In this document: positions 35,831-46,468 of the stretch, piece by piece | How positions within the stretch are numbered: the first letter of the stretch is position 1 | Layout: the number at the start of each line of letters is the position of its first letter | From: Chondrus crispus | Lineage: Eukaryota > Rhodophyta > Florideophyceae > Gigartinales > Gigartinaceae | Length of the DNA stretch: 64,000 nt | Reading direction: 5' to 3' | Assembly (NCBI RefSeq): GCF_000350225.1 | Contig: NW_005178916.1 | Coordinates: 1-64,000 of the forward strand | The notes under the pieces: model-generated | The model's database searches: none | What the model was told of the DNA's origin: nothing | What the model saw: the letters and a program-made list of their open reading frames with translations, nothing else | Program-made: the position numbers and the translations under genes

Positions 35831-37312
35831 AGCGTTCCTGACAAAAGGCCTGAAAGAGAAAGCAGCGCCCGTTATTAGCGAAAGGAAATTTGCGGAAGCG
35901 GGACAGCTTTGGTTTGGCGTAAAAGGGTGCTTGAAGGAGCCCTGCGCGAGCAGGGCGCTCCTGTTCTGTAGATACTGTGGGAACGATCACCCGAGCTCGT
36001 TCGCCCTGACATAGACTAATATCTTTTTTTTTTCTTTAGCGTATGCTCTCCGTGAATCACATCCACATTTTGAAGCCTTCTTTTTCCCCCGACGCACCCG
36101 CGCGAGTTTATATAATCTCTGATCCCCTCTGTCTTCGACAACCTTCGATACTCTTGGAGCAACCCGTAAACAGCACATCCCGAAACAACCGCAACTGGAA
36201 GCCGAAGCGCTGTTTATGCTGAAGATCAATCAACAGCGCTGATCCCCACTAGATACTGAAACGAAAACCCCTTGCTTGTAACCGGGCCTGGCGCTGCTTC
36301 CACTTCCACGAGTGCCGTTTGCCCACTCTGGCATAGAAATCTATGACATCCTAATGTGAGGTCAAGAACGCGTTTCTGTACAGTATCCCCTGCACATCCT
36401 CATACTTCATTGATGTCCTCTGGTGGCGCTTCAAACGCAGTCTTATACTGTTATATCCGACACCGCATTCTTCCTTTCCGCTTTCGTCGCTGATCTCCGC
36501 CCGGAAGGCCTCCGGATGGCAACCACCCCCTCACATATTGGGCTTGGCGAGATGCACACAAAGAGTACACATGAATTACGTTAAGTACTTTACTCCAGAA
36601 ACAGGAGCTGAACATGGCTATCTCAGCGCTAGACAGGATGAATCATAACCATTACGGCGATGTAGCTAATGCTTTCGCGAGGTCATCAGTGCTGGTGTGG
36701 CTGCGTAAAGTAGCAAAAACAATTAGGATGGGGTGTGGGTTGGGGGCAAATGATGCCGTAGCGGTCCCATTGGTGACAGCTGAACTCGGGGTCACCAGTT
36801 TACACGTCAGAGAAGCGGACAGTCCAGACCTGATAGTGCTACCAGGAGGCGCGGCGCTCGTGAATGGTAACAAAAACGGTTCGAGGACGGGATGCATCGA
36901 TCAAAGTTGGCTGATCAAAGGATTTAGAGAAACGCTATGAGTGTGGTTATAAACAAATCATCAACTGAGCACTGCAGAATTCTAGCTATGGCAAAGTACA
37001 ACTGTTCTGTAACTATTGCGACACACATGAGAATGCTTTCAAAGAGAAAAGTTGGGATTTTGAGAGGAGCAAGTACACATGCTTTTGCGACCGAAATGCG
37101 CCAGTGGGATGTCGGTCTGGTGCTATCGATTCGAGGTACAGGGGCGCAGAATGCTACAGTAGCTATGCTCGCCTCTCTACTGTCTTGATAACTTGCCCAA
37201 TCTCTAATTCTCATGCAACGCGACTACAACACACGCGACACATTGACTGACACGTCGACATTTTACATCATGATGAACGCTGATATTCACAGGGAGCGCG
37301 GGACCGAAATTG
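35831..37312. other. Upstream region of the two-finger gene
   Basis: About 1.5 kb without a supported gene. Frames at 36614-36940 and 36937-37188 are small and have no recognised content. The part near 35835-36240 is probably promoter and 5' UTR of the gene at 34319-35830. Confidence 0.35.
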
Positions 37313-38644
37313 TCACGCGACGAGCCGTATTCGTAGAGGAATCAAGGAAACAGGGTCTGCAGCCTCAAACAGCTTGTATAGCTTTTCGTTAGAAGCAACT
37401 CTCACAAACCGGTCCTCATCATCCTGATACGTAACCGAAAAAAGAAAGCCTCGTTTGAAGCCAAACACAGCCCGGATCTCTCTCTTAAACTGCTCGAGCA
37501 ACACGTCAGCACGGATGCGAAACCTTCGTATGTCGCCGCTCCATTCGACCTTGACATAAACGCCGTCGCCTTCGCCCAACCCTACGGATAACGAGCGAGG
37601 AACGCGACGTTGCTCATTGCTCAACGTGTAGCCCTCCGGGGACGGCAATGAATAGTTACCCGAGATGCTGCGTGGCTTCTTTCGAGGTGGTGTCCGCGGG
37701 GGTGGCGTTCGAGAGGGCACACGCCTGCGCTTGCGGATCTTCGTCTGGACATTACGCAATGCATGTTCGTTGGACAGCAGGGCTTGATCTTCCGGGGAAT
37801 CGGTGAGCGGGGTGACGATAGGTCGGCTCAAATCACGTCGCGCTTTACCGCTGCTCGATGAGGGCCGGAGCCTGAAGCTGGTGATGCGCATGGGACATGA
37901 GCCTTCGGTCCTGTTGATAGACAAAGAGCCATAGATATTTTGAAACAGGGGCAAGATGCCCGCGGAGTACATGCCATAGCAAGGGGTGCAGAGGGTCAAA
38001 CGGCCGTCGGGGGAGCAGCCCCACTGGTTGCCAGGCGGCTGTGTGGCACCACAGATGGCGCGGATGCACTCGTGTTGACCAGAAGGGCGAGCGGTGGCGG
38101 GGGAAAGGACAGGGAGGTTGGGTGGTGGGGAATGAGAGTTTGTTGAGTTGTCGTCGAAGGTTTCCTTTTGAGGAGCTGGTTGGTAGCTTGTGTAGAGAGA
38201 CGGGTCCTCGTCGTCAGGCTGCGATGGGAGATGAGCACGAGGTTCGTCGTCGGTGTCTGGGGCCGGTTCTTGGTCGGAGTTCTCGTACATGGGCTCGACG
38301 TGGACGACTTCGGTGTCGTGGTGGGGCTCTTCTTGGGGAGAATAGGAGTGGGGTTGATCGTGGTCGTAGTACTGGTCGTATTTTACGTGTTCGACTTCGT
38401 CGGCAGGATGTTGCTCCTTGTCTTGTTGGTGGGCGTACTGAAAGTCATCGTCTTCGGGAGGGAGGGTGGGAGGTTGGAGCGGAGGATCGTGTTCGTCATC
38501 CGGGTCAGTTTGCATAGTAGGTTGGTCATCGTCGTGGATGTCGTCGTGATGTTGCTGGTCGACGTGGACAGCGGCATAGGTTTGGTCATCAGCATATATG
38601 TCTTGGTTGATATCGTGTTCCCGTTCGAGTATGACCTGAGCCAT
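37313..38644 (-). CDS. Zinc finger-PB1 protein with acidic N-terminus, 443 residues
   Basis: The frame is open to 38776, but that start would be TTG; the first ATG is at 38644 and gives 443 residues. Residues 1-160 are very rich in Asp, Glu, His and Gln, an activation-domain-like composition. A zinc finger follows with C193-x4-C198-x20-C219-x2-C222, wider than in its two neighbours. A basic nuclear-type signal lies at 302-325 (KIRKRRR, RKKPR). Residues 363-443 are PB1: strand Lys in VYVKVEWSGDIRRFRI, and a weaker acidic segment YQDDEDRFVRVASNEKL. It lies in the same orientation as the gene at 34319 with a 1.5-kb gap. The shared finger-to-PB1 layout marks the three genes as one family despite low similarity elsewhere. 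Confidence 0.8.
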   Translation of the reverse strand: MAQVILEREHDINQDIYADDQTYAAVHVDQQHHDDIHDDDQPTMQTDPDDEHDPPLQPPTLPPEDDDFQYAHQQDKEQHPADEVEHVKYDQYYDHDQPHSYSPQEEPHHDTEVVHVEPMYENSDQEPAPDTDDEPRAHLPSQPDDEDPSLYTSYQPAPQKETFDDNSTNSHSPPPNLPVLSPATARPSGQHECIRAICGATQPPGNQWGCSPDGRLTLCTPCYGMYSAGILPLFQNIYGSLSINRTEGSCPMRITSFRLRPSSSSGKARRDLSRPIVTPLTDSPEDQALLSNEHALRNVQTKIRKRRRVPSRTPPPRTPPRKKPRSISGNYSLPSPEGYTLSNEQRRVPRSLSVGLGEGDGVYVKVEWSGDIRRFRIRADVLLEQFKREIRAVFGFKRGFLFSVTYQDDEDRFVRVASNEKLYKLFEAADPVSLIPLRIRLVA

Positions 38645-41129
38645 CAGGGGCGAAAATGTCGTAACGATACGGTGACGGTGAGCGGCGATGCAGTTTGGAA
38701 ACGGATGAGTGTGATCGGAAGATGACGCGACGGGGCATGAGATTCTTGATGGTAGAAGTTGGGATGTATGAGCCAAGAGGTGAGCGATGAGGGAGAAGGG
38801 CTGAGAGAGCGGGAGATAATGATACCCAATCGTACTGCTGTAGAAGCAAGACGGGTTGGAAAAGGCGCTAAGGATAGTTAAAGAAGCGCACGCAGTTCAA
38901 AATTTTTTTCTCTAAAACTAAGTTTTTGAAGCTGAATCACGTTCCATCTCCCGCGAAAACATCCCCACCCCCATTGGATCCCAAAGCCCGACCTCCGGAT
39001 CTTGGCGCATCTAATTGACTCACGGTGCAATTGAGGAATGCGTATAACCTCTCATGCACTCCAGTTGCGCGTGTACACGTGTTTCCAAATATTGTCCCGA
39101 TGAGATCTCTGGAGATCAAAGCAGCCCTATTCTGGCCAAGTGTGGTGGTGTCATGATTTGTAGTGTCTATCGGACCGTTAGTCCTCAAATGAGGACAAAA
39201 CTTGTTCTTTTATTTTATTTTCTAGACAAGCAAATTCGCTATTTCACTTCTATTTTTTGAAACAAGAAGGCCACCGCCACAGGTAAAGCATTTGCTTTGT
39301 CGATTCTAGTGAAAACCAACTCGTTGCTGCATTTAATAAACCCGCAAGTAAAATAACTTCGAAACCAAAAACGCCATTTAAAAAAGGCAACTTGACTTGG
39401 TACTCAATCTGCATTATATTCTTAAGCTTTCTGCGTATCCAAAGCTGTGATCCCGGTGTTCTGCAAGATGCTATTGCTAAAAACAAACACGGTAAGGAAA
39501 TAGTGCTCAAGGTAGCTTTTTGAATGTTCAATTTAATTTATATATTTTTGCAAAAAAAGAGCCGTCCTCATATGGGAAGAAGCCCCGGTCGGATAGACAC
39601 TAGATGACTGACCTCTCAACTGACATACTCAACTTGCGCTTCCTCAAAAGAAGGAGAAAGATATTTTCACTGTCGCAGTTGACTTTTACGTTGCGAAGGG
39701 ACAGAGTTGGTGAGATCGGCAGGTTTTTTCCAGCCAACTTTAGAATGCCTAAAGAAGACGCCTTTTTAAACCAACCTCAAAATGCTATTTGTTGATATCT
39801 TCGCAACCAAAACGCCTGTTTAAAATGTCAACCGGGTCTTGAAGCTTTATTAGATTCTTAGTATTTCGGTGTATTCAGAACTGCTGTCTCAACGTTTTGC
39901 AAGACGTTATTGTCGAGGGTTATACGTTAAAGAAATGGTGTCCAAACTGACTTTATAAAGTTTCGATTTAATGTATATATTTTGCAAAAATAGCGGGCCT
40001 CATATGAGACAAATCGCTTGTGGTCTCCTCCCCTCTCTATACATACAATAGACCCGCTCTTGTGATGGGTCAAATAAATTTAGAATGACCAGTGCTTGAT
40101 CTCCACTTGTCATGATGGCGCATTAGATCCAACTGAATAGACTCACACCGAGGGAGATGCCGTAAGGCGTGCGACGCAAAGCTTCTCTGCAGTTGTTGCC
40201 CTCTCTGATAAAGTCAATCTATGACTGATGAAAACTAGCGCTTCGTGGTTAGTTTAACACCTAAGTGTTGAGCGAAAGTGCTGCATTTCGATGCATACAA
40301 ATATTAAATGTAGACCAGGCGACAGTGAAGTAAGCATTTTTAAACGTAGTGTATGATAGTGTTATTTGTGGTTTCTGTTAAGGGCATCGAGAAGTGCCCA
40401 GAGGTTGGATGCTATGGTCACTTGGCTTTGAAGACATACAGGGGCCATGATGGGATGCTCTACTCTGACAACCTCGAAACTTTCGGTGTATCAATTGGTG
40501 ATGATGATCCGATACCGGTTTTACTGAGGCCGGTGGCAAAACACAAAATTTTACAGTTCGAACTCTGTTCGAATTCCGACCTCCAAATTGAGGGGGAACC
40601 CTCCATTCCACACCCACCCATTAGGATACCCCAACTCCCTCTAAATCACCCACATACCGCATAAAGCCATTTTTTGGCTATTTAAACTCTTGATTTTATT
40701 ATTGCTTTGACATTTTCCGAATTGTGCCTTGATATGAAAAAATACTTTATTAAAAAGAGAGAGGCATGCCAAGCCATTTTGTGCATGTCCCCTCTTACAC
40801 AACTTGCTATTAGCAGAGCAAGTATTGACGCAGCTTGAGAATGCAAAGAAGCTTGCGGAGTGCTGGAGAGTCTGATCATCCCGGACTTAGGAACGGGTCT
40901 CAGGGCCGTTTGAGAGAGTGCTCTATTTTCTCTCCTGTTCATACGCGTCGTGACATGCCACCCAATTGGCCAACCTCGATATCCAATCATAAACGCTAAG
41001 GGCGTTCACAGCACGAAACCGCAAAACAGCTGATACTGTACAGCAATATACGCTGCAGTGATCCTTTTGTAAAGTGACATTTCCTCGGCAGCAAGGATAC
41101 ATGTGAGTTCATATGATTGCCTCTATACC
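38645..41129. other. AT-rich intergenic stretch with repeats
   Basis: No gene is supported in about 2.5 kb. The 39.2-40.0 kb part is unusually AT-rich and holds two diverged copies of one sequence. Palindromic CCTCAAATGAGG-type words appear near 39183. The small frame at 40353-40664 has no coding features I can recognise. Confidence 0.4.
39335..40010. repeat. Two diverged direct repeats, about 435 bp apart
   Basis: Sequence at about 39335-39575 recurs at about 39785-40010. Shared blocks in order are AAAACGCC, GCAAGA-GTTATTG-like, and TATATTTTTGCAAAAA followed by CCTCATATG. Identity is roughly 60-70 percent by eye, so this is an old duplication. Confidence 0.6.
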
Positions 41130-41137
41130 GTAGTAAC
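41130..41137. repeat. hAT target duplication, left
   Basis: GTAGTAAC, identical to 42025-42032. Confidence 0.92.
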
Positions 41138-42024
41138 CAGTGTTGGGCGGGCATGGTGTCTACCCCTTGCCTCGAGGGGCAAGGGACAAGGGTAGGGCAT
41201 ATCGTTGACCTTGCTGCGGCAGCAAGGGGCAAGCTTGACTTGACACTTGCCCTCTGACAAGGGTCAAGGCCCCTTGCTGCGGGCAAGGGCATGCCCTGTG
41301 GGGCAACCAAAAAGGCATGGGGCTCAACAAGGGTCCAAGGAAAGGGGCAAGGGGCTCAAAAAATGGGCAAGGCGCAAGGCATGGACCTTTCGTCGGTTTG
41401 TACTAGGGCTAACAATAAGATTGGATATTGGAACAAATGAACCATCGTTGAAGGGAGTCGGGTCGCGGTTGGTCATGGTCGTGGTAGTCAAAGGAAAGTA
41501 CTCTCATTATCTACATCGATATCCTTGATCTCATTCAATTCCTCCTCCAACTTACCTCTAACCCTAAAACCCCTAAAGCCCTCTCCGGGTGCGTTCGGAG
41601 CAAATACTTTCCTTACAGCCTCTGGTTGTAGGTTGCCCGCATATTGCGTGAATAATCAGCTTGCAATACACACACCGATGAGATCCGCCAACGATTTGTG
41701 CTCCATTGAGACAGCATTGTGAATCGCAGCAGTCAAAAGTAGACATTGGACCGCAGAGATTGATACTGATGAGGGGAGATCGAGCGTGAAGCAGTATGGG
41801 CTGAGGCGATACTTTGACACTCGCCGTCTCGATACTTTGAGTGAGTATCCTACAGTATGAATAAGGGATGGGGCAAGGGGTGGGGCAAGGGTAAAATTTT
41901 TTATACATGCCCCGCGTACAAGGGAAATGCAACAGACCATGCTGCTCGTACAAGGGTCAAGCTTCGCCCTTGCCCTTGCCCGCGGGGCAAGGGGTCAAGG
42001 GTCAAGCATGCCCGCCCAACACTG
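41138..42024. mobile_element. Non-autonomous hAT-type DNA transposon
   Basis: The element is 887 bp with perfect 18-bp terminal inverted repeats, CAGTGTTGGGCGGGCATG at the left and its reverse complement at 42007-42024. A perfect 8-bp target duplication GTAGTAAC flanks it at 41130-41137 and 42025-42032. An 8-bp duplication and a CAGTG-type end are hAT hallmarks. There is no transposase frame inside. Both subterminal regions are packed with GCAAGGGG/CAAGGGTC words in opposite orientations, as expected of subterminal binding repeats. The intact duplication and ends suggest a recent insertion. Confidence 0.92.
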
Positions 42025-42032
42025 GTAGTAAC
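42025..42032. repeat. hAT target duplication, right
   Basis: GTAGTAAC, identical to 41130-41137. Confidence 0.92.
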
Positions 42033-43360
42033 CCGTACGTTTCTTCTTTCATTTCGGCATGCACGACTGTTTCCAACAAGACATGTTGGCAACAGTGGCA
42101 TCGAGGACAACAGTGGCCCTTCTTTGAGTTGATCCAGGATAATAGACAGCTTTCCATGTGCCATCAGAGTGCGTTGCCTTTTTGCATCCAGACCTCGTCA
42201 AAATCGTGCAACTGTGGAGATTGTCCTTTTCATGACAATCAGCCGGCTCTCTTATCAGATTGATTCGCTCCGGATAAAGCGGACTTCAGAGAATTTGTCG
42301 GCCCGACGAAAAGTGTTAACGTCTGCAACGTACAGTATTATCACCTATACTGGCAGACGGAGGACCCTTCAAAAGCACAGCTTCGAGCTCGATCTGTCTC
42401 CGCACAGTGTCAACATCATGAGGTGAGATGTTCACTTACAAGTTTGAAATAGATAGCCTTTATTCTCGTTCTGCAAAGACCATATCTGTATCGCAGCACT
42501 GTTATCCGATGAAAAAAGGCACGCCTCGTCAGGCCTGCAATTCTTCATCCCGCACCTCCAACAAGTGGCAATATGGTGCCCGTTTCTCCTCCACAACGTG
42601 ACCTACTGTACCTCGGCAACGTGTGGATCGACCTAGCGGATTGGAACATACATTCGCATCGGGTCAGCATCATTAACAGCACTGCCCACCCTAGTCATGA
42701 CCTGTGGGACTTTTTTGTGCAACTGGGTGCGCACGCAAAGATAATCTAATATTAACCCTCGCAATGGTACCATCCCCATGTTGTTGGATGCGTAGCAAAG
42801 CAGTGCAAATGGTATTCGGAGAGGGGCCAGACAATCTTCCAATGAGTCGAAACAGATACTTCAATTCTCTAGAAAGGCAGCGATGTTTAGCAACGATGCC
42901 TGCGGAGGCACCACGTGAATGATCTTTTCTCCTGTGCCGTCTGACTTTCACTGCACAAGCCTACACTAGTAGGCCCATGTCGTGGTAAGAGTGAACTCTT
43001 TCGTGGGATGAGACCCGAAACAATCCCTTTCCCGATTCAGTGTATCAGTTTTGTCTTTGAATGTGAAACCCTTGTTATGTTTGTAGACGGAATTTAGAAC
43101 CCGCGATGCTTTAAACAGCCTTGAAATACATAGTGGGCTTCATTCCTCAAACAAGCTTCTAGACGAAGGATTTCCTGGCTACCCCCTCCGGTCCACACAT
43201 CGTCCACTTTGCGTATATATGCAGGAGGTGAAACTCCCGCTTGCATCTTCTTCATTCGTCTCACTCAAGCGCACGGCATCGTCTCAGAAGAATCGGCAGT
43301 TAAACTCGCTCAACCGGAGGTCGCTCTCGTCATCGACAGAACAATCACAGTAAAGGCAAG
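42033..43360. other. Spacer upstream of the M15 peptidase gene
   Basis: No gene is supported. The segment at 42040-42430 may be decayed coding sequence. The last 150 bp before 43361 look like promoter and 5' UTR. Confidence 0.4.
43214..43220 (+). promoter_or_regulatory. Possible TATA box of the M15 peptidase gene
   Basis: TATATAT occurs about 140 bp upstream of the ATG at 43361, followed by a CT-rich stretch that could hold the transcription start. Position and sequence are plausible; there is no direct evidence. Confidence 0.4.
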
Positions 43361-44005
43361 ATGAAGACTTTCCTCACTATGCTCATGTTATCCTGTGTAC
43401 TTTCTTCTGCTTTGGGGAATACGCTGGGAACTGCTACTGGCTGCTCTACAGCGATCGCTGCTGGGCTGACCAACCAGCTCATTGCAGAGTTGAACGCGCT
43501 AGGCACTTCATTCTCGCCTCTCGATGACACGGCGCGATTCATCTGCACGTCGCCTTGCGTGCCGGCGCTGCAGACGGCGGCGCGGGACTCGTTGGCGTCT
43601 GCAACGGCATCGGTGGGAGACTTTATAACCCTCAACTCTGCATATCGCAGCAGCGCGCAGCAATACTTGCTGTACAGGTGGTGGCTCAATGGACAGTGCG
43701 ACATTCCGCTGGCCGACCCTCCAGGCACCTCGCGGCACGAGGATGGGCTCGCTGTGGATACAAACTTTTACGATTTCTGGAACTCAGTGCTGCCCAGCTA
43801 CGGATGGGTGTGGGCTGGATCTGCAGACGTGTTCCACTTCCGGTATGCTGGGGCCGGGGCCATGGAAGGGGTTTCGGCTCAGAGTCTGTTGGCATTCCAG
43901 AGGCTGTGGAATCGGAACAACCCTTCCGATCCGATCACTGAGGATGGCATTTACGGAGATAATACGGCAGCTAGGCTTTTCAATGCGCCGGTCGACGGTT
44001 GGTAG
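43361..44005 (+). CDS. Secreted M15-type D,D-peptidase-like protein with peptidoglycan-binding-like tail
   Basis: An intronless gene for 214 residues starts with a signal peptide (hydrophobic residues 4-19, likely cut near ALG). The mature part resembles VanY/M15 zinc D-Ala-D-Ala carboxypeptidases: NSAYRSSAQQYLLY, then the zinc motif S124-R-H126-x2-G-x-A-x-D133, then the second His in D156-V-F-H159. The residue three before that His is Asp where many M15 enzymes have Glu. The last about 45 residues (SLLAFQRLWN, EDGIYGDNTAARLF) match a peptidoglycan-binding-1-like repeat. Several Cys may form disulfides. Such enzymes are bacterial by origin, so old transfer is likely; in an alga the target could be bacterial wall material outside the cell. 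Substrate is inference. Confidence 0.85.
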   Translation: MKTFLTMLMLSCVLSSALGNTLGTATGCSTAIAAGLTNQLIAELNALGTSFSPLDDTARFICTSPCVPALQTAARDSLASATASVGDFITLNSAYRSSAQQYLLYRWWLNGQCDIPLADPPGTSRHEDGLAVDTNFYDFWNSVLPSYGWVWAGSADVFHFRYAGAGAMEGVSAQSLLAFQRLWNRNNPSDPITEDGIYGDNTAARLFNAPVDGW

Positions 44006-44558
44006 GGAGTTTACGCAGTGAGCGTGTAGGGGTATGTTTCTGTTTGCAGGATTCTGGCTGTTCAGTTACAGTATTTTCCGTTGTTTTGCTTACGTATAGA
44101 TACAGTCGCATGAGTCGCGCACGTATGTAGACGTAGTTGCGTCAAGAGACAGCATAAAAGGCAGCATGGCCCAGGCGAGAAACACTTGCCAAGAGGAGAA
44201 GTCGCAATTATGGTAGGTTGACTGAGGACTCTGAGATATCACGCGGAAAAGGTGCACTGGCAATAGAAGTTGAGTCGGAGGATGAGGCCGTTTTCCGGGA
44301 CAAATGCGGCGTTTCAATCGAGATTGCATCTGTGCTCACCGGATATCTGCCCCTCCAATCACAGCCTGCTGTTGTCCACGTGTGCACAGCCCCTTTTCGC
44401 ACTTGGTCGACGAAGCCCTGAGGGTTATGCAGCGATGTGCTCTCCACCCAGCTCCGCCGAAAGCCTTATCAATGCCCCGGCCCCGTCCGCCTGCTCCCTC
44501 CCCTGTCCGTTCCCTTCCCCACCCCCTCCCCCTCTCCACCGCCTCCCATCCTGCCACA
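44006..44558. other. Spacer and 5' UTR of the thioredoxin gene
   Basis: No gene is visible. The CT-rich stretch at about 44470-44555 is probably the thioredoxin leader. The overlapping frames here are shadows of one another. Confidence 0.4.
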
Positions 44559-45313
44559 ATGGCATTCATCGGCACTCCCCTGCTTCCGGCTCGCCCGTCC
44601 TATGCTACGCGACCTGCCTTGGCCCCTCGTCGCGGCTTACACCACCGCACGCGTCCCGCGCGCCTGGCGCGCAACACCATTTCGGCCAATGCCCGCGAAG
44701 TCACGGACGCCGAGCTCGAGGTCGCCCTTCAAGCGAACGAGCGCCCTTTGGTTGTTGATTGCTACGCAGGTTCGTCAGTCACTTATCTCTCTCTTGCTTC
44801 CCGGCCCTTTCATTCACCTCCTCGCCTGTTATTTGCAATCACTGCTCACACATGACACCCACAACCGCATGTTCTAAACTGCGTCCCAGATTGGTGCGGC
44901 CCATGTCGCTTTCTCGTGCCGCACCTGGATGAGATCGCGACCAATTACGCTGATCGCGTCGACGTGCTCAAGCTCAACACAGAAAAGTACCCCGAGCTGG
45001 CCTCCGCGCTGCTCATCCGTGGGTAAGTTAAGAGGGCAAACACTGCGAGCCTTTGCTCGCACCAATACTACCGCACCGTTTGCCATTTTTGAATTTTTTT
45101 GTTTGCTAACTCTTCGCTACAATTTGTCCGCGCCGAAATGTCAACAGCCTCCCAACCCTCTTCTTCATCCGCGAGGGCAAGCTGCAATACCGTATGGAAG
45201 GAGCGCTGGAAGCCCCTAAGCTCCGTGAGTTAATCGAGTACACCCTCTTCGACGGCCCTGCGCCTGCGTCAGCCAACTTAACTCCCGACCTGGAAGATGC
45301 TGATAAAAACTAG
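44559..45313 (+). CDS. trxY: Plastid thioredoxin, y type
   Basis: The gene has three exons, 44559-44769, 44890-45022 and 45148-45313, joined by GT-AG introns of 120 and 125 bp, and encodes 169 residues. The N-terminus starts MAFIGTPLLPARP and is rich in Arg and hydroxyl residues, a plastid transit peptide with the Phe near the start typical of red algae. The mature domain has the redox-active site YADWCGPC, formed exactly across the first intron, and the cis-Pro loop RGLPTLFF. NTEKYPELA and YRMEGALEA match y-type thioredoxins, which reduce plastid peroxiredoxins and other targets. It converges with UBA5, with 51 bp between stops. Confidence 0.9.
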
Positions 45314-45364
45314 CTTGCGACCGGCACCTCTCTCATCCTATCTGTACAAAAATCTCCAAGACAT

Positions 45365-46468
45365 TTATAACCCCTTCAGCTGCGACATCAAGTCTTCCAG
45401 ATCTGCCCCGGTGTCCTTGACACGCTCATCCTCATCTGCCTCCTCTACCGTCCTCTCCTCGTAGGCGTACTCCAGACCCTTTGCTACCGCCGCTTGCTTA
45501 CTCTTTGCAGCTACTGGCGGGTCCCCGGCCGCGTCGTCAACGACGGAGATGCCCCACTCGTTGTCCGGGTGCATCTCCTCTTCTTTCTCGGGCGCTTGTT
45601 CCTCGACAACGTGAAGTTTTCTCCGCGCCTCTTCCTTGGCCATGCGCTCCCTCTCCTCCGCCTGCCGCTTTACGCACCACGAGTCGTCGCACGCAGGGTT
45701 GGGTTTGAGCGTCATAGTGGGGAAAAAGTCCTTCATCGCCGAGTACCCTAAGTAGTCGGACACATGCCCGAAGCCGAGTAGGCGCTTCAGGGTGGCCTGG
45801 ATGAGCATCCCCGCGACAATGCCCATGGTGGTAGGCAGGGACGCCGCGCACACGCCCTCGCGCTTGAGAGTTTTCTCGTCGATGTCCGAGGCCACGACGA
45901 GCGGCGGGGCGCAAGAAAAGCAGGCCAGGCGGCCCGGGACGATGAGCTGTATGTGACCCGAGACGGCGTCCTCGCTGACACCGCTCTCGATCCATGTTTG
46001 CGAGAGCTCGTTGCACGCGGCGTTGATGGTGTTGCGGGCGGCGAAATTGTCGACGCAGGAGAGGACGAGGTCGACGGGGGAGTCTGCGAGACCGCCCGTA
46101 GATAAGAGGTTGAGAAAGTGGTCAAAGTTGTCGAGGGACGTGATGTCGTAGTTGTGGGCGTCGAAGACGACGTCCGGGTTGATGTTGCGCAGTGTTTGGG
46201 TGGCGGCGGACACTTTGGACAGGCCGGATTGCTCCGGGCGGAAGAAGAGGCGGTTCATGTTCGCCAGCTCGACCTTGTCGTAGTCGAAGAGGATGAGCTT
46301 GCCGATGCCGCAGCGCGTGAGCATCTCGGCGGCGACTGAGCCCACGCCGCCTACGCCCACGACGGCGACCGTGAGCGAGCGGATGCGCTCGTAGTTGGAC
46401 ACGATGCCCATGCGTTTGAGAGCCATGAGGCGCGAGTACGGGTTATCGGAGACGACTTCGCTGCTCAT
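45365..46468 (-). CDS. UBA5: UFM1-activating E1 enzyme UBA5
   Basis: An intronless gene of 367 residues, near the 400 of the family. It activates UFM1 with ATP and passes it to UFC1 for ufmylation, linked to ER ribosome quality control. Visible are the nucleotide loop G38-x-G-G-x-G43, the acidic [16 protein letters not shown] segment, zinc ligands C183, C186, C260 and C265, and the catalytic Cys207 in [12 protein letters not shown]. The C-terminal extension carries a UFM1-interacting sequence around W305 (EWGISVVDD) and ends [11 protein letters not shown], the UFC1-binding type of end. All key residues are present, so the enzyme should be active. Its presence implies UFM1 and UFC1 genes elsewhere in the genome. 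Confidence 0.95.
   Translation of the reverse strand: MSSEVVSDNPYSRLMALKRMGIVSNYERIRSLTVAVVGVGGVGSVAAEMLTRCGIGKLILFDYDKVELANMNRLFFRPEQSGLSKVSAATQTLRNINPDVVFDAHNYDITSLDNFDHFLNLLSTGGLADSPVDLVLSCVDNFAARNTINAACNELSQTWIESGVSEDAVSGHIQLIVPGRLACFSCAPPLVVASDIDEKTLKREGVCAASLPTTMGIVAGMLIQATLKRLLGFGHVSDYLGYSAMKDFFPTMTLKPNPACDDSWCVKRQAEERERMAKEEARRKLHVVEEQAPEKEEEMHPDNEWGISVVDDAAGDPPVAAKSKQAAVAKGLEYAYEERTVEEADEDERVKDTGADLEDLMSQLKGL

Noticed and set aside
34566-36014. Long plus-strand frames opposite the two-finger zinc finger-PB1 gene
   Set aside because: They are antisense shadows; the minus-strand protein has clear finger and PB1 domains.
36614-37188. Two small plus-strand frames
   Set aside because: No recognisable motif; they lie in the expected promoter region of the 34319-35830 gene.
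38041-38725. Plus-strand frames rich in Val, Leu and Gly
   Set aside because: They are the reverse of the Asp/His-rich N-terminal part of the gene at 37313-38644.
40353-40664. A 103-residue plus-strand frame
   Set aside because: Weak composition, no domain, and it lies in a repeat-rich AT stretch.
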